Assembly: GCA_964591375.1 (NCBI GenBank)
Contig: CAZQAU010000009.1
Coordinates: 1 to 49,242 of the forward strand
Origin: CAYYYG01 sp964591375
Lineage (GTDB): Bacteria > Patescibacteriota > Microgenomatia > UBA1406 > GWC2-37-13
Reading direction: 5' to 3'
Length of the DNA: 49,242 nt
Below are positions 1 through 8,138 of this stretch, in pieces (the stretch's first letter is position 1; each line of letters opens with the position of its first letter). The notes beneath the pieces are model-generated. The model was not told the origin of the DNA. It saw nothing but the letters and a program-made list of their open reading frames with translations, and did no database searches. Position numbers and translations under genes: made by a program.

Positions 1-1
1 G

Positions 2-74
2 TGACCCCACGGGAATTCGAATCCCGGTTTGCAGGATGAGAACCTGCCGTCCTAGGCCTCTAGACGATGGGGCC
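2..74 (-). tRNA. tRNA-Glu (anticodon CTC)
   Basis: The minus strand folds into a complete cloverleaf: acceptor GGCCCCA/TGGGGTC (one G-T pair), D-arm, anticodon stem GCAGG/CCTGC around loop TTCTCAT (anticodon CTC, reading GAG), and T-arm CGGGA-TTCGAAT-TCCCG. The discriminator base is A at position 2. Position 1 would be the first C of a CCA end, which runs off the window, so it cannot be seen whether CCA is encoded. The GTCTAGAGGCCTAGGAC D-arm is typical of bacterial tRNA-Glu. Confidence 0.95.
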
Positions 75-80
75 GGAATT

Positions 81-152
81 AGACTGTAGACATTAGTCGG
101 TAGACGGTAGCAAGCGTATATATTCTACTGTCTATAGTCTACTGTCTTGCTT
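81..152. repeat. Imperfect inverted repeat built from GTAGAC-like units
   Basis: The left arm (81-105) and right arm (124-147) are inverted copies that match at about 20 of 25 positions, and both are made of short repeats of the type GTAGAC/CTACTGTC. A second pair, AGCAAG (109-114) with CTTGCT (147-152), can form an alternative stem. It lies just upstream of the tRNA-Glu gene, outside any coding region. It looks like an intergenic palindromic repeat of unknown role. Confidence 0.5.
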
Positions 153-198
153 ATACATACCACTGGCGTATAATCTTATTACAAGGCGCTATTCCTGG

Positions 199-227
199 TT
201 GACATACATGCGTTAATACTGTAATAT
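199..227 (+). promoter_or_regulatory. Predicted sigma-70-type promoter of the greA leader
   Basis: TTGACA (199-204) and TAATAT (222-227) are separated by 17 bases. Transcription would start near 234, just before the hairpin leader at 235-282 and about 95 bases upstream of greA. No other good promoter is visible in front of greA. Confidence 0.7.
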
Positions 228-234
228 TGTACCA

Positions 235-282
235 GTTGCCCCCATATAGAGCAACGCCAATGCAGTCTGGGGGATTTTTTTT
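235..282 (+). terminator. Intrinsic-terminator-like hairpin in the greA leader, with a competing stem
   Basis: CCCCCA (239-244) pairs with TGGGGG (268-273), and a run of nine T follows at once. Inside, GA/TC and GCA/TGC extend the hairpin. A competing stem, GTTGC (235-239) with GCAAC (251-255), would hold the same C-run in its loop, so the leader could fold as terminator, anti-terminator or H-type pseudoknot. It sits between the promoter at 199-227 and greA, which is an attenuator position. Alternatively it ends a very short independent RNA of about 45 bases. Confidence 0.65.
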
Positions 283-327
283 TGGTTTACCCGCTTGAAT
301 CAATTATAAATATGCGGAAAAGAGAAT

Positions 328-798
328 ATGAAAAAAATTAAATTAACAAAACAAGGATATCACAAGATTAAAGAAGAACATGAAGAAATAAAGAAAAATA
401 AACATCCAAAAGCTATTGACCGCTTACAGAAAGCACGTGCAATGGGTGATTTATCAGAAAATAGCGAATATACCTCAGCTAAAGAAGATCTGGCATTTGT
501 TGAAGGTCGCATACAAGAACTTGAGACTATTTTAAGCAATGCCGAGATAATTGAAGAAATGGAAATGAATAGTGGTATTGTCGAACTGGGTTCTACAGTA
601 GTAGCAGCTTTGGGGAAAGATAATAGTCATCATGAATTCATGATTGTCGGTGAATTTGAAGCAGATCCACAGAAAAAACGATTATCTCATACTTCACCAA
701 TCGGAAGTGCTTTAATAGGCAAAAAGAAAGGTCAAAAAGTAAAAATCAAAGTTCCAGCCGGTGAAATTGAATATATTATTATCGATATTAAGAAATAA
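328..798 (+). CDS. greA: Transcription elongation factor GreA
   Basis: The 156-residue product has the normal GreA length. It has an N-terminal coiled coil (about residues 1-75) with the tip motif ARAMGDLSENSEY, which carries the two acidic residues placed in the RNA polymerase secondary channel, and a C-terminal FKBP-like domain (about 80-156) with the SPIGSALIGKKKGQ motif. GreA stimulates transcript cleavage in backtracked RNA polymerase. The ATG follows an A/G-rich stretch (GGAAAAGAGA). It is preceded by its own promoter and a terminator-like leader, which suggests control by premature termination. A similar arrangement is known for E. coli greA. Confidence 0.96.
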   Translation: MKKIKLTKQGYHKIKEEHEEIKKNKHPKAIDRLQKARAMGDLSENSEYTSAKEDLAFVEGRIQELETILSNAEIIEEMEMNSGIVELGSTVVAALGKDNSHHEFMIVGEFEADPQKKRLSHTSPIGSALIGKKKGQKVKIKVPAGEIEYIIIDIKK

Positions 799-885
799 TA
801 TTTGATAATAATATAACTCTGCTTTACAATCTTAAAAAACACATATACAATAGCAGATATATTACACTTTCAGTAGCCAATTACT

Positions 886-2478
886 ATGATCTGGGTTGAT
901 CGCGAAGTAAAAAAAATAGTCGAACGAAATCTTCCATTGGAATGGGTAGACGATATGAAGACTCCATCTGGCCGCATTCATGTCGGATCATTACGAGGAG
1001 TGATTATCCACGATCTTATATACAAAGTCCTTCAGGAAAATAAAGTTCCTTCCAAATTTTCTTATGTCTTTAATGATATGGATACAATGGATGCTATTCC
1101 TTCTTATTTAGATTACGATAAATGGGAAAAGTATGCAGGCATGCCTCTATGTAATGTTCCTTCTCCTGAACCAGGTGCAGAAACTTTTGCAGAATATTAT
1201 GCTAACGAATTTATCAAAGTGTTTAATGCAATAAACTGTCATCCGACAATAATTAAGTCTTCAGATTTATACAAATCAGGAAAAATGAATGATGTTATCC
1301 GCCAGGTTCTGGATGCAACACCTAAAATAAGAGAAATTTATTTAAGAATATCTAAAGCTCAAAAACCCAATGACTGGCACCCTTTTAGTCCTATTTGTGA
1401 AAAATGCCATAAAAATGGCACAACCTATGTTTATAAATGGGATGGTGAATTTGTATATTATAAATGCCAACCTGAAATGGTGGAATGGGCCACTGGTTGT
1501 GGACACGAAGGAAAGACATCACCATTTAATGGAAATGGAAAATTAGTCTGGCGATTAGATTGGCCTGCTCACTGGAAAGTAATTGGAATTACAATCGAAG
1601 GATCAGGCAAAGATCACATGTCATCTGGTGGTTCGTATGATTTTGGTACTGCGATCTGCAACGAAATTCTTAATTATAATCCACCTCATGCACCTGGTTA
1701 TGAGTGGTTTATGATCGCCGGCAAGAAGATGTCATCATCTAAAGGTATCGGCACATCAGCTAAAGAAGCGGTCAAAATACTACCACCTGAACTGTTACGA
1801 TTTTTATTGGTAAGAACACCCATTGGTACTGCGATTGATTTCGATCCCTTTGGCGACACTATTTTAAATCTCTTCGATGATTATGATAAATGCACGAATG
1901 CTTACTTCGATATTTTAGAAAATAAGATTCCAGATAAAAAAGAAGGTGAAGTTCTACAAGATTTTGCTCGTATAGCTCAATTATCTGAAGTAAGACCTCT
2001 GCCGAAGCAGCGTGTATATTTACCCCGTTTTCGAACCGTAGTACAGACAATTAAAACAAAAGCTGACATTACGAAAGTATTTGAAAATCATAAAGGATCA
2101 GAGCTTACTATAGAAGAAAAAGAAATTCTTAAAGAACGTGTAGATTATGCAGCTATATATTTAAAAAAATATGCCGCACAGGAAGAAAAAATTCAGTTCA
2201 ATAAAACTGTCCCGACAAAGCTACAGTTAACCAACGAACAAAAAATATTCTTAAAAGAACTACACACGGCAATTTCAGAGAAAAAAAATGCTACACGCGA
2301 AGAATTGCAGGTCGTTATTTTTGATATATTAAAGAAAAATAATCTTAAACCCAAACAGGTTTTTCAAGGATTTTATCAACTTCTGATTAACCGTGATTTT
2401 GGACCAAAAGCCGCTGATATCGTATTAGAGTATGGAATTGAAAAAACAGCTGAACTAATTCAAGGCGCACTTCAATAA
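886..2478 (+). CDS. lysS: Lysyl-tRNA synthetase, class I (archaeal type)
   Basis: The 530-residue protein is a class I synthetase, not the common class II LysRS. The HIGH-like signature IHVG (residues 31-34, in PSGRIHVGSLRG) and the KMSSS loop (AGKKMSSSKG, near 280) belong to the Rossmann-fold active site. A CxxC...CxxxxxxxxxxC-GH cluster (about 170-205) probably binds zinc. It charges tRNA-Lys with lysine. The class I form occurs in archaea and scattered bacteria, including alphaproteobacteria, spirochaetes and many CPR genomes. The gene stands 87 bases after greA with no clear ribosome-binding site. Confidence 0.95.
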   Translation: MIWVDREVKKIVERNLPLEWVDDMKTPSGRIHVGSLRGVIIHDLIYKVLQENKVPSKFSYVFNDMDTMDAIPSYLDYDKWEKYAGMPLCNVPSPEPGAETFAEYYANEFIKVFNAINCHPTIIKSSDLYKSGKMNDVIRQVLDATPKIREIYLRISKAQKPNDWHPFSPICEKCHKNGTTYVYKWDGEFVYYKCQPEMVEWATGCGHEGKTSPFNGNGKLVWRLDWPAHWKVIGITIEGSGKDHMSSGGSYDFGTAICNEILNYNPPHAPGYEWFMIAGKKMSSSKGIGTSAKEAVKILPPELLRFLLVRTPIGTAIDFDPFGDTILNLFDDYDKCTNAYFDILENKIPDKKEGEVLQDFARIAQLSEVRPLPKQRVYLPRFRTVVQTIKTKADITKVFENHKGSELTIEEKEILKERVDYAAIYLKKYAAQEEKIQFNKTVPTKLQLTNEQKIFLKELHTAISEKKNATREELQVVIFDILKKNNLKPKQVFQGFYQLLINRDFGPKAADIVLEYGIEKTAELIQGALQ

Positions 2479-2526
2479 TATATAGATATCTCTTGCAAAG
2501 AGTTTATCACTGCTTTATAATCTAAT

Positions 2527-3543
2527 ATGGTTACTTCTCCCCGATTCACTCGTGAACTCGCGGAACTTCACTTTCATTTAGGGCTTTCCGTCGAGCCACA
2601 TATTCTTTGGAGCATAGCGCATGAACAAGGTATCAAACTTCCTACTAAAGACTACTGGGATTTTTTTGATATGATCAGACTCAATAAACCTCATATCACC
2701 TGGGAAGATTATCATAAACTGTTTCATTGGACCGAACGTATTCAATCTTCTCCTAAGGCCATGGAACGGTCCGTATATGAAACGATCACAGGAGCCTATC
2801 GTGTAAATAATACCACACTGCAGGAGTTGGGATTTAATCCTATATATCGTAATCGGGGTGGTGAACACGATCTGGATCAAATTATCTTAGCAGCGTTACG
2901 AGGTATGGAATTGGCTCTTATTGAATTTCCCCAGGTACGGGCAGGCTTAATTTTCTTTCTTGATCGACGCCTTCCTTATGAAATTAATGAAATTATTATC
3001 AAAAAGGCAATTAAATATCGCCATCGGGGCGTTGTCGGAATTGATATCGCCGGTCCTCATAAAGATGGCTTTCATTATAAAGACTATAATAAACTGTATC
3101 ATGAAGCACTTGATGCCGGATTACACACAAGTTCCCATACAGGCGAGGATGGAACAGTTGAAGAGATGGAACACGTTCTGGATGTTTTACCATTGCAACG
3201 AGTGAATCATGGTATTAAGGCTGCCCAGTCACCAAAACTGATGAAGCTACTTGTTGAAAGAAACATTACTCTGTGTATATGCCCCACTTCCAATTTAAGT
3301 GTAGGATTCGTCAAAGATCTTGTTCACTTAAAAGAAATTGTTCAAACACTCTGGAAAAATACAGTAAAATTCTGTATTAACACCGATAACCCTGCTATGT
3401 TAAAGACCAGTTTATCAAAAGAAATAAAATTACTAGAGGATAATAATATTCTTACTTCAGAACAAATTGATCAAACAGTCAGATGGGCATTTGAAGCCAC
3501 ATTTATCAATTTACCTAATAAAGATGAAAACCTTTACCTCTGA
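2527..3543 (+). CDS. Adenosine deaminase family protein
   Basis: The 338-residue TIM-barrel amidohydrolase keeps the metal and catalytic set of the adenosine deaminase family: HxH (H15, H17), H204 and E207 in HTGED, H228 in VNHG, and D287 in CINTDNP. The family deaminates adenosine or related purines. The usual second aspartate after the metal-binding Asp (NTDDP) is Asn288 here; in adenosine deaminases that residue contacts the purine, so substrate preference may differ. Its 3' end overlaps guaB by 20 bases, which fits purine salvage feeding inosine/IMP into guanine nucleotide synthesis. Confidence 0.8.
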   Translation: MVTSPRFTRELAELHFHLGLSVEPHILWSIAHEQGIKLPTKDYWDFFDMIRLNKPHITWEDYHKLFHWTERIQSSPKAMERSVYETITGAYRVNNTTLQELGFNPIYRNRGGEHDLDQIILAALRGMELALIEFPQVRAGLIFFLDRRLPYEINEIIIKKAIKYRHRGVVGIDIAGPHKDGFHYKDYNKLYHEALDAGLHTSSHTGEDGTVEEMEHVLDVLPLQRVNHGIKAAQSPKLMKLLVERNITLCICPTSNLSVGFVKDLVHLKEIVQTLWKNTVKFCINTDNPAMLKTSLSKEIKLLEDNNILTSEQIDQTVRWAFEATFINLPNKDENLYL

Positions 3544-4678
3544 AAAAATTGTTGGTCAGGGTATTACGTTCGACGATGTACTTCTGGTACCTGGATATAG
3601 CCCTTTTTCTCGTTCAGATATCTCACTTACAACAAAATTAACTCGTAATATTACCTTAGATGCTCCCTTTGTGTCTGCGCCTATGGATACCGTTACAGAG
3701 AGCACATTAGCAATAGCTCTGGCCGAATTAGGAGGTATTGGAATCATTCATCGCAACTTAACGATTGAGACACAGGTTAGTGAAGTTAAAAAAGTACTTG
3801 ATAAAAAACTAAAAGTAGGCGCTGCTATCGGTGCAAATAAAGGTTTTGAAGAGCGCGCTGAAGCGCTTGTCCGTAGTGGTGTAACAGTACTATTAATTGA
3901 CTCAGCCCATGGATATGCGAACTCCATTATTGATACGATCGCATATATTAAAAAAAACTTTCCAGGAATCGATATTATAGCCGGCAATATCGCAACTTAT
4001 GACGGTGCTCAAGCTTTGATAAAAGCAGGTGCTGATGGTTTACGTGTAGGTATGGGACCTGGTGCTATCTGTACAACCCGTATTATATCTGGTATGGGTG
4101 TTCCCCAAATTACTGCCCTTTTTGAGACTTGTCGGGCGGGACGCGAATATAATGTACCGATAATTGCGGATGGTGGAATTAAGTATTCCGGCGATATGGT
4201 AAAGGCATTTGCTGCAGGCGCATCAACAGTAATGATGGGTAGTTATTTTGCTTCTTGTGAAGAGGCTCCAGGCGAAGTCCGCGAATTAGATGCGTCTCAT
4301 GTACCGCTGCGCTTTCAGAGTATATTCAATGATAAAACAAAAACATACAAATTTAAGATGTATCGTGGTATGGGATCAATCGGGGCTATGAAAAAAGGAG
4401 CGGAAATAAAATCAGAAGATGAGTTTCATGGCAAAAGTTATAAAGACAGAGTTCTTGTAGCAGAAGGTGTCGAAGGTTTAGTGCCTGTTAAAGGGACTGT
4501 CAAAAGCCTGGTAGATCAGGCAATGGGTGGTATTAAATCGGGAATGTACTATGTTGGGACCAAGACGATCAGTGAACTGCAGGAAAAAGGTAAATTTATT
4601 CAAATTACACAGGCATCATTGACAGAAAGCCATCCGCATAGTTTACTTATTACAAACCCTGGAGAAAATTACAGCTAA
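3524..4678 (+). CDS. guaB: IMP dehydrogenase lacking CBS domains
   Basis: The best start is the ATG at 3524, because MKTFTSEKIVGQGITFDDVLLVPG aligns with the IMPDH N-terminus while the upstream extension lies inside the deaminase gene. The 384-residue barrel has the catalytic Cys183 (GPGAICTTR), the SAPMDTVTE motif, IIADGGI, YRGMGS and a terminal ESHPH segment. The two CBS domains normally inserted near residue 90 are absent. The mobile flap between YRGMGSIGAM and AEGVEG lacks the usual Arg-Tyr dyad (RYFQ-type motif) used to activate water in IMPDHs. Synteny with guaA one base downstream supports XMP synthesis, but GMP reductase activity cannot be excluded from sequence. Confidence 0.85.
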   Translation: MKTFTSEKIVGQGITFDDVLLVPGYSPFSRSDISLTTKLTRNITLDAPFVSAPMDTVTESTLAIALAELGGIGIIHRNLTIETQVSEVKKVLDKKLKVGAAIGANKGFEERAEALVRSGVTVLLIDSAHGYANSIIDTIAYIKKNFPGIDIIAGNIATYDGAQALIKAGADGLRVGMGPGAICTTRIISGMGVPQITALFETCRAGREYNVPIIADGGIKYSGDMVKAFAAGASTVMMGSYFASCEEAPGEVRELDASHVPLRFQSIFNDKTKTYKFKMYRGMGSIGAMKKGAEIKSEDEFHGKSYKDRVLVAEGVEGLVPVKGTVKSLVDQAMGGIKSGMYYVGTKTISELQEKGKFIQITQASLTESHPHSLLITNPGENYS

Positions 4679-4679
4679 T

Positions 4680-6203
4680 ATGATTATTATTATCGATTTT
4701 GGTTCACAAACATGTCATCTTATTGGTCGCCGAGTGAGACAGATTGGATCGGATGTCTCTATAGTTACTCCGGAGAATGCACTCACAGAAATAAAAAAAA
4801 TAAAACCACAAGGAATCATCTTGTCAGGTGGACCATCCAGTGTCTATGAACCGAACGCACCTCACATAGACAAAAAAATATTCGAATTAGGCATACCCAT
4901 ATTAGGTATTTGTTATGGTCAACAGTTGACCGCTCACTTATTATCAGGGGGCAAAACAGAAAAAGATAAAGTACGTGAAGATGGCCCCGCGACGCTCGTT
5001 ATCGATCAACCCTGCCGTTTATTTGAAGGTATATCACCACATTCACAGATATGGATGAGTCATGGCGATACTGTGATAAAAGCTCCCGATGGTTTTACTT
5101 TTGTCGCTCATTCTCAAACTATTAAGTCGGCCGCTATGGTACATGAAGAAAAAAAAATCTATGGAGTTCAGTTTCATCCCGAAGTAGAACATACCGAGCA
5201 TGGTATGTTGATATTACGTAATTTTGTAGAAAAAATTTGTAATATCAAAACATCAGAAAAAAGTATTGATATCGATGACATTATTGAAAAAATCAAACAG
5301 CAAATTGGTGATGGCCACGCATTAGCTGCTGTTTCTGGTGGTGTTGACTCGACAGTAGCCGCCGCTCTTGTGGGAAAAGCAATCGGTAAAAAACTAACCG
5401 TAGTGTTTGCGGATAATGGACTTATGCGAATAGGTGCACGTGAAGAAGTAGAACAGATTTTTAGACAAATGCTACAAATCAATTTAATAGTCATAGACTG
5501 CAAGAAACTGTTCCTCGAAAAATTAAAAGGAGTTACTGATCCGGAACAAAAACGTAAAATCATTGGAAACCTCTATATTGAATTATTTCAGATTGAAGCA
5601 AATAAATTAACCAATGTTGATTACCTTGTACAAGGGACAATTTATTCCGATGTCATTGAAAGTCAAGGATCAAAACATTCAGATAAAATCAAAAGTCACC
5701 ATAATGTTGGAGGTTTGCCTGATACAATGAAACTTCATCTTATTGAACCTCTGCGTGATTTTTATAAAGACGAAGTTCGTGAAATTGGCCGCAAAATGGG
5801 GCTTTCAGAAGATTCCATCAATAAGCAGCCTTTTCCTGGCCCTGGTCAGGCAATTCGCATTATTGGCGAAGTTACGGAAGAAAGATTGACTAGACAGCAA
5901 CACGCCGATCAAATAATTCTTGAAGAAATTAAAAAAGCAGGTATTTACAATAAAATCTTCCAGTCTTTTCCGATTATGACCGGAGCGAATTCGACTGCCG
6001 TTAAAGGTGATGGTCGATTCTATGGCGAAGTGGTTGCACTAAGAATTTACGATTCATCCGATATTATGAGTGCATCCTGGTCGAGGCTTCCCTACAATAT
6101 TTTGCAGGATTTAGCTTCCCGTATCACCAATGAGGTTCCCGGAGTTTCCCGTGTTGTGTATGACATTACAACGAAACCGCCAGCTACTATGGAGTGGGAG
6201 TAA
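4680..6203 (+). CDS. guaA: GMP synthase (glutamine-hydrolysing)
   Basis: The 507-residue protein converts XMP, ATP and glutamine to GMP. The class I glutamine amidotransferase domain (about 1-190) has the nucleophile in GICYGQQ and the His/Glu pair in QFHPEVEHTEHG. The ATP pyrophosphatase domain starts at VSGGVDSTVAA, followed by the QGTIYSDVIES and KSHHNVGGLP motifs and the C-terminal dimerisation domain ending KPPATMEWE, the canonical end. One base separates it from guaB, so the two are surely co-transcribed and probably translationally coupled. Confidence 0.97.
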   Translation: MIIIIDFGSQTCHLIGRRVRQIGSDVSIVTPENALTEIKKIKPQGIILSGGPSSVYEPNAPHIDKKIFELGIPILGICYGQQLTAHLLSGGKTEKDKVREDGPATLVIDQPCRLFEGISPHSQIWMSHGDTVIKAPDGFTFVAHSQTIKSAAMVHEEKKIYGVQFHPEVEHTEHGMLILRNFVEKICNIKTSEKSIDIDDIIEKIKQQIGDGHALAAVSGGVDSTVAAALVGKAIGKKLTVVFADNGLMRIGAREEVEQIFRQMLQINLIVIDCKKLFLEKLKGVTDPEQKRKIIGNLYIELFQIEANKLTNVDYLVQGTIYSDVIESQGSKHSDKIKSHHNVGGLPDTMKLHLIEPLRDFYKDEVREIGRKMGLSEDSINKQPFPGPGQAIRIIGEVTEERLTRQQHADQIILEEIKKAGIYNKIFQSFPIMTGANSTAVKGDGRFYGEVVALRIYDSSDIMSASWSRLPYNILQDLASRITNEVPGVSRVVYDITTKPPATMEWE

Positions 6204-6261
6204 GATATCGTTGAAAAAAAAGCAAAAAAAAGGTATATTTTGACCTGGAGACTTTATATAT

Positions 6262-7512
6262 ATGTTATCTATAGATTTCATCAGAAAAAACACACAACTG
6301 GTTAAAGACGGAGCTAAAAATAAAAACCGTGAGGTTGATATTGATAGAATATTGGAACTTGATGATAAACGCAAGGCATATATATTATTGGTTCAGAAAC
6401 TTCGTGAAGAACGTAATATACTTGCCAAACAAAAATTTACGGACGAAACAAAAGAACGTGGCCGACAAATTAAAGAAGAATTGAAAACTTTAGAAACAGA
6501 CTTAGCAAATACTGAAATAGAACTTACAAAACTAATGTCATATGTTCCAAATGTTCCGCTTGATGAAGTTCCCATTGGTAAGGATGAATCAGGTAATATT
6601 GAAATCAAAAAACATGGCACCATTCCTCAATTCGACTTTGAACCTGTGTCACATATTGATTTAGGAAATGCTTTAGATATCATTGATCTGGAACGAGGAA
6701 CAAAAGTTTCCGGATTTAGAGGATATTTCCTTAAGAATGAAGGTGCCACACTCCAGATGGCAGTATTGTTTTATGTCTTTCAAAAACTGATTAAAAAAGG
6801 ATATACTCCCCTTATTGCTCCGGCAATCGTCAAAGGCTTTACATTATTTGGGAATGGTCAGTTCCCTTGGGGCGAGGGTGAAGTATACAAATTGAACGAG
6901 GAAGATTCATTTTTAGCCGGAACAGCCGAAGTACCCGTAACCGCGTACTATTCAGGAGAAATTCTCAATGAAAAAGACCTGCCAAAAAAATTTGTTGCCT
7001 TTTCACCTTGTTTTAGAAAAGAAGCCGGTGCCTACGGAAAAGATACAAAAGGATTATACCGAGTGCATGAATTCTGGAAAATTGAACAGGTAATCATCTG
7101 TAAAAATGATATTGAGGAATCAATTAAAATGCATGAAGAACTGCAACAAAACACTGAAGAAATTCTGCAAGATTTGGGCTTTGCGTACCGTGTCTTAAAA
7201 ATGTGTACTGGTGATATGGGTGAACCACAGGTAAAAAAATATGATACGGAAATCTGGATGCCTTATAAAAAAGCCTATGGTGAAATTGCCTCAAACTCGA
7301 TCATGACTGATTTCCAGGCAAGAAGATTGAAAATCAAATATCGTAAAAAAGACGGAACTGTCGAGTATTGCCATACACTTAATGATACTGCTGTACCATC
7401 ACCCCGTGTCTTAATCGCTATAATGGAAAACTATCAGCAGAAAGACGGCTCTATTAAAGTTCCGGAAGTACTTCAACACCTTACAGGCTTTAGTGAAATA
7501 AAGAAAAAATGA
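6262..7512 (+). CDS. serS: Seryl-tRNA synthetase
   Basis: At 416 residues it has normal bacterial length. The N-terminal tRNA-binding coiled coil covers about residues 25-110. The class II catalytic core shows motif 2 (FRKEAGAYGKDTKGLYRVHEFWKIEQ) and motif 3 in LNDTAVPSPRVLIAIMENYQ. Family members more often have LNGS/T before the motif 3 arginine, so LNDT is a mild variant. The gene ends before a symmetric hairpin at 7525-7548 that separates it from the convergent minus-strand operon. Confidence 0.96.
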   Translation: MLSIDFIRKNTQLVKDGAKNKNREVDIDRILELDDKRKAYILLVQKLREERNILAKQKFTDETKERGRQIKEELKTLETDLANTEIELTKLMSYVPNVPLDEVPIGKDESGNIEIKKHGTIPQFDFEPVSHIDLGNALDIIDLERGTKVSGFRGYFLKNEGATLQMAVLFYVFQKLIKKGYTPLIAPAIVKGFTLFGNGQFPWGEGEVYKLNEEDSFLAGTAEVPVTAYYSGEILNEKDLPKKFVAFSPCFRKEAGAYGKDTKGLYRVHEFWKIEQVIICKNDIEESIKMHEELQQNTEEILQDLGFAYRVLKMCTGDMGEPQVKKYDTEIWMPYKKAYGEIASNSIMTDFQARRLKIKYRKKDGTVEYCHTLNDTAVPSPRVLIAIMENYQQKDGSIKVPEVLQHLTGFSEIKKK

Positions 7513-7524
7513 ATATAAACTTTC

Positions 7525-7548
7525 ATGACAAAAAAGATTTTTTGTCAT
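7525..7548. terminator. Bidirectional intrinsic terminator between serS and the ilv-leu operon
   Basis: ATGACAAAAAA (7525-7535) and TTTTTTGTCAT (7538-7548) form a perfect 11-bp stem with a two-base apex, so effectively an A/T-tracted hairpin reading either way. It lies 13 bases past serS and about 55 bases past the 3' end of the convergent cupredoxin gene. Confidence 0.6.
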
Positions 7549-7600
7549 ACTGAACTCGTTTCAGCATCTCACGTAACATTAGAGAGATCCTAACCTTCAT
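7544..7600. repeat. Degenerate palindromic intergenic repeat
   Basis: GTCATACTGAACTCGTTTCAG followed by ATCTCA, a spacer and GAGATCCTAACCTTCA looks like a decayed copy of the widespread type of repeat with GTCATTCTGAA...TTCAG arms. Only the left half is well kept. This call rests on resemblance only. Confidence 0.3.
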
Positions 7601-7601
7601 A

Positions 7602-8138
7602 TTACTCTACTATCAATTTCCCAGTCATTCCTATTGCGCGATGATCACCAACACTACAATAATATTCAAAAACCCCCGATTTATCGGCATAAAAACTTAT
7701 TGTGTTTGCTTCACCTTCCTTAATTTTACTTGTCCGAATATTGAAATCATCTAGCACTAAGTCATGCATTCCACCATTATTTTTAAATGTGATTACGATG
7801 AACTGCCCTTTTTTTACCCTAATTTCATTCGGTTGAAATTTATATGGTTTCCCTATTACATTTAGAAAAATTTTTCCGGGTTCTATATTGCTATCTTTTG
7901 TGTTCATAATATCTGACGATGTAGGACTCTTCTCTGATCGCATCATGTTAAGATAATCTACTTGTGTTGTACCAGAAGTTGTAGGAGAAATAGTTCTTTC
8001 TCGATAGATATACCAACACGTACCTATAATAACGATTGCCATTGCTATCAAACCATAGATTACATACATGTTTCCTTTTATAAAATAATTTTTCATAGTA
8101 TCTATAAACAATAGTATCTTAAGTATAGAAATCGTCAC
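7602..8138 (-). CDS. Membrane-anchored cupredoxin (type 1 copper protein)
   Basis: The 178-residue product has one membrane helix (about residues 25-45), a Ser/Thr-rich linker and a C-terminal cupredoxin fold (about 88-178). The likely type 1 copper ligands are H125 (GGMHDLVL), C161, H166 and M171 (YCSVGDHRAIGM), the plastocyanin/amicyanin pattern, facing the outside of the cell. The chosen GTG start at 8138 overlaps the modF stop in a GTGA tetranucleotide, suggesting translational coupling; an in-frame ATG at 8096 would also keep the helix. It closes the long operon. Its electron partner is not visible here. Confidence 0.8.
   Translation of the reverse strand: MTISILKILLFIDTMKNYFIKGNMYVIYGLIAMAIVIIGTCWYIYRERTISPTTSGTTQVDYLNMMRSEKSPTSSDIMNTKDSNIEPGKIFLNVIGKPYKFQPNEIRVKKGQFIVITFKNNGGMHDLVLDDFNIRTSKIKEGEANTISFYADKSGVFEYYCSVGDHRAIGMTGKLIVE

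Noticed and set aside
3467..3523. Upstream extension of guaB by 19 residues
   Set aside because: The extension is inside the deaminase coding sequence and has no family similarity; the IMPDH N-terminus fits the ATG at 3524.
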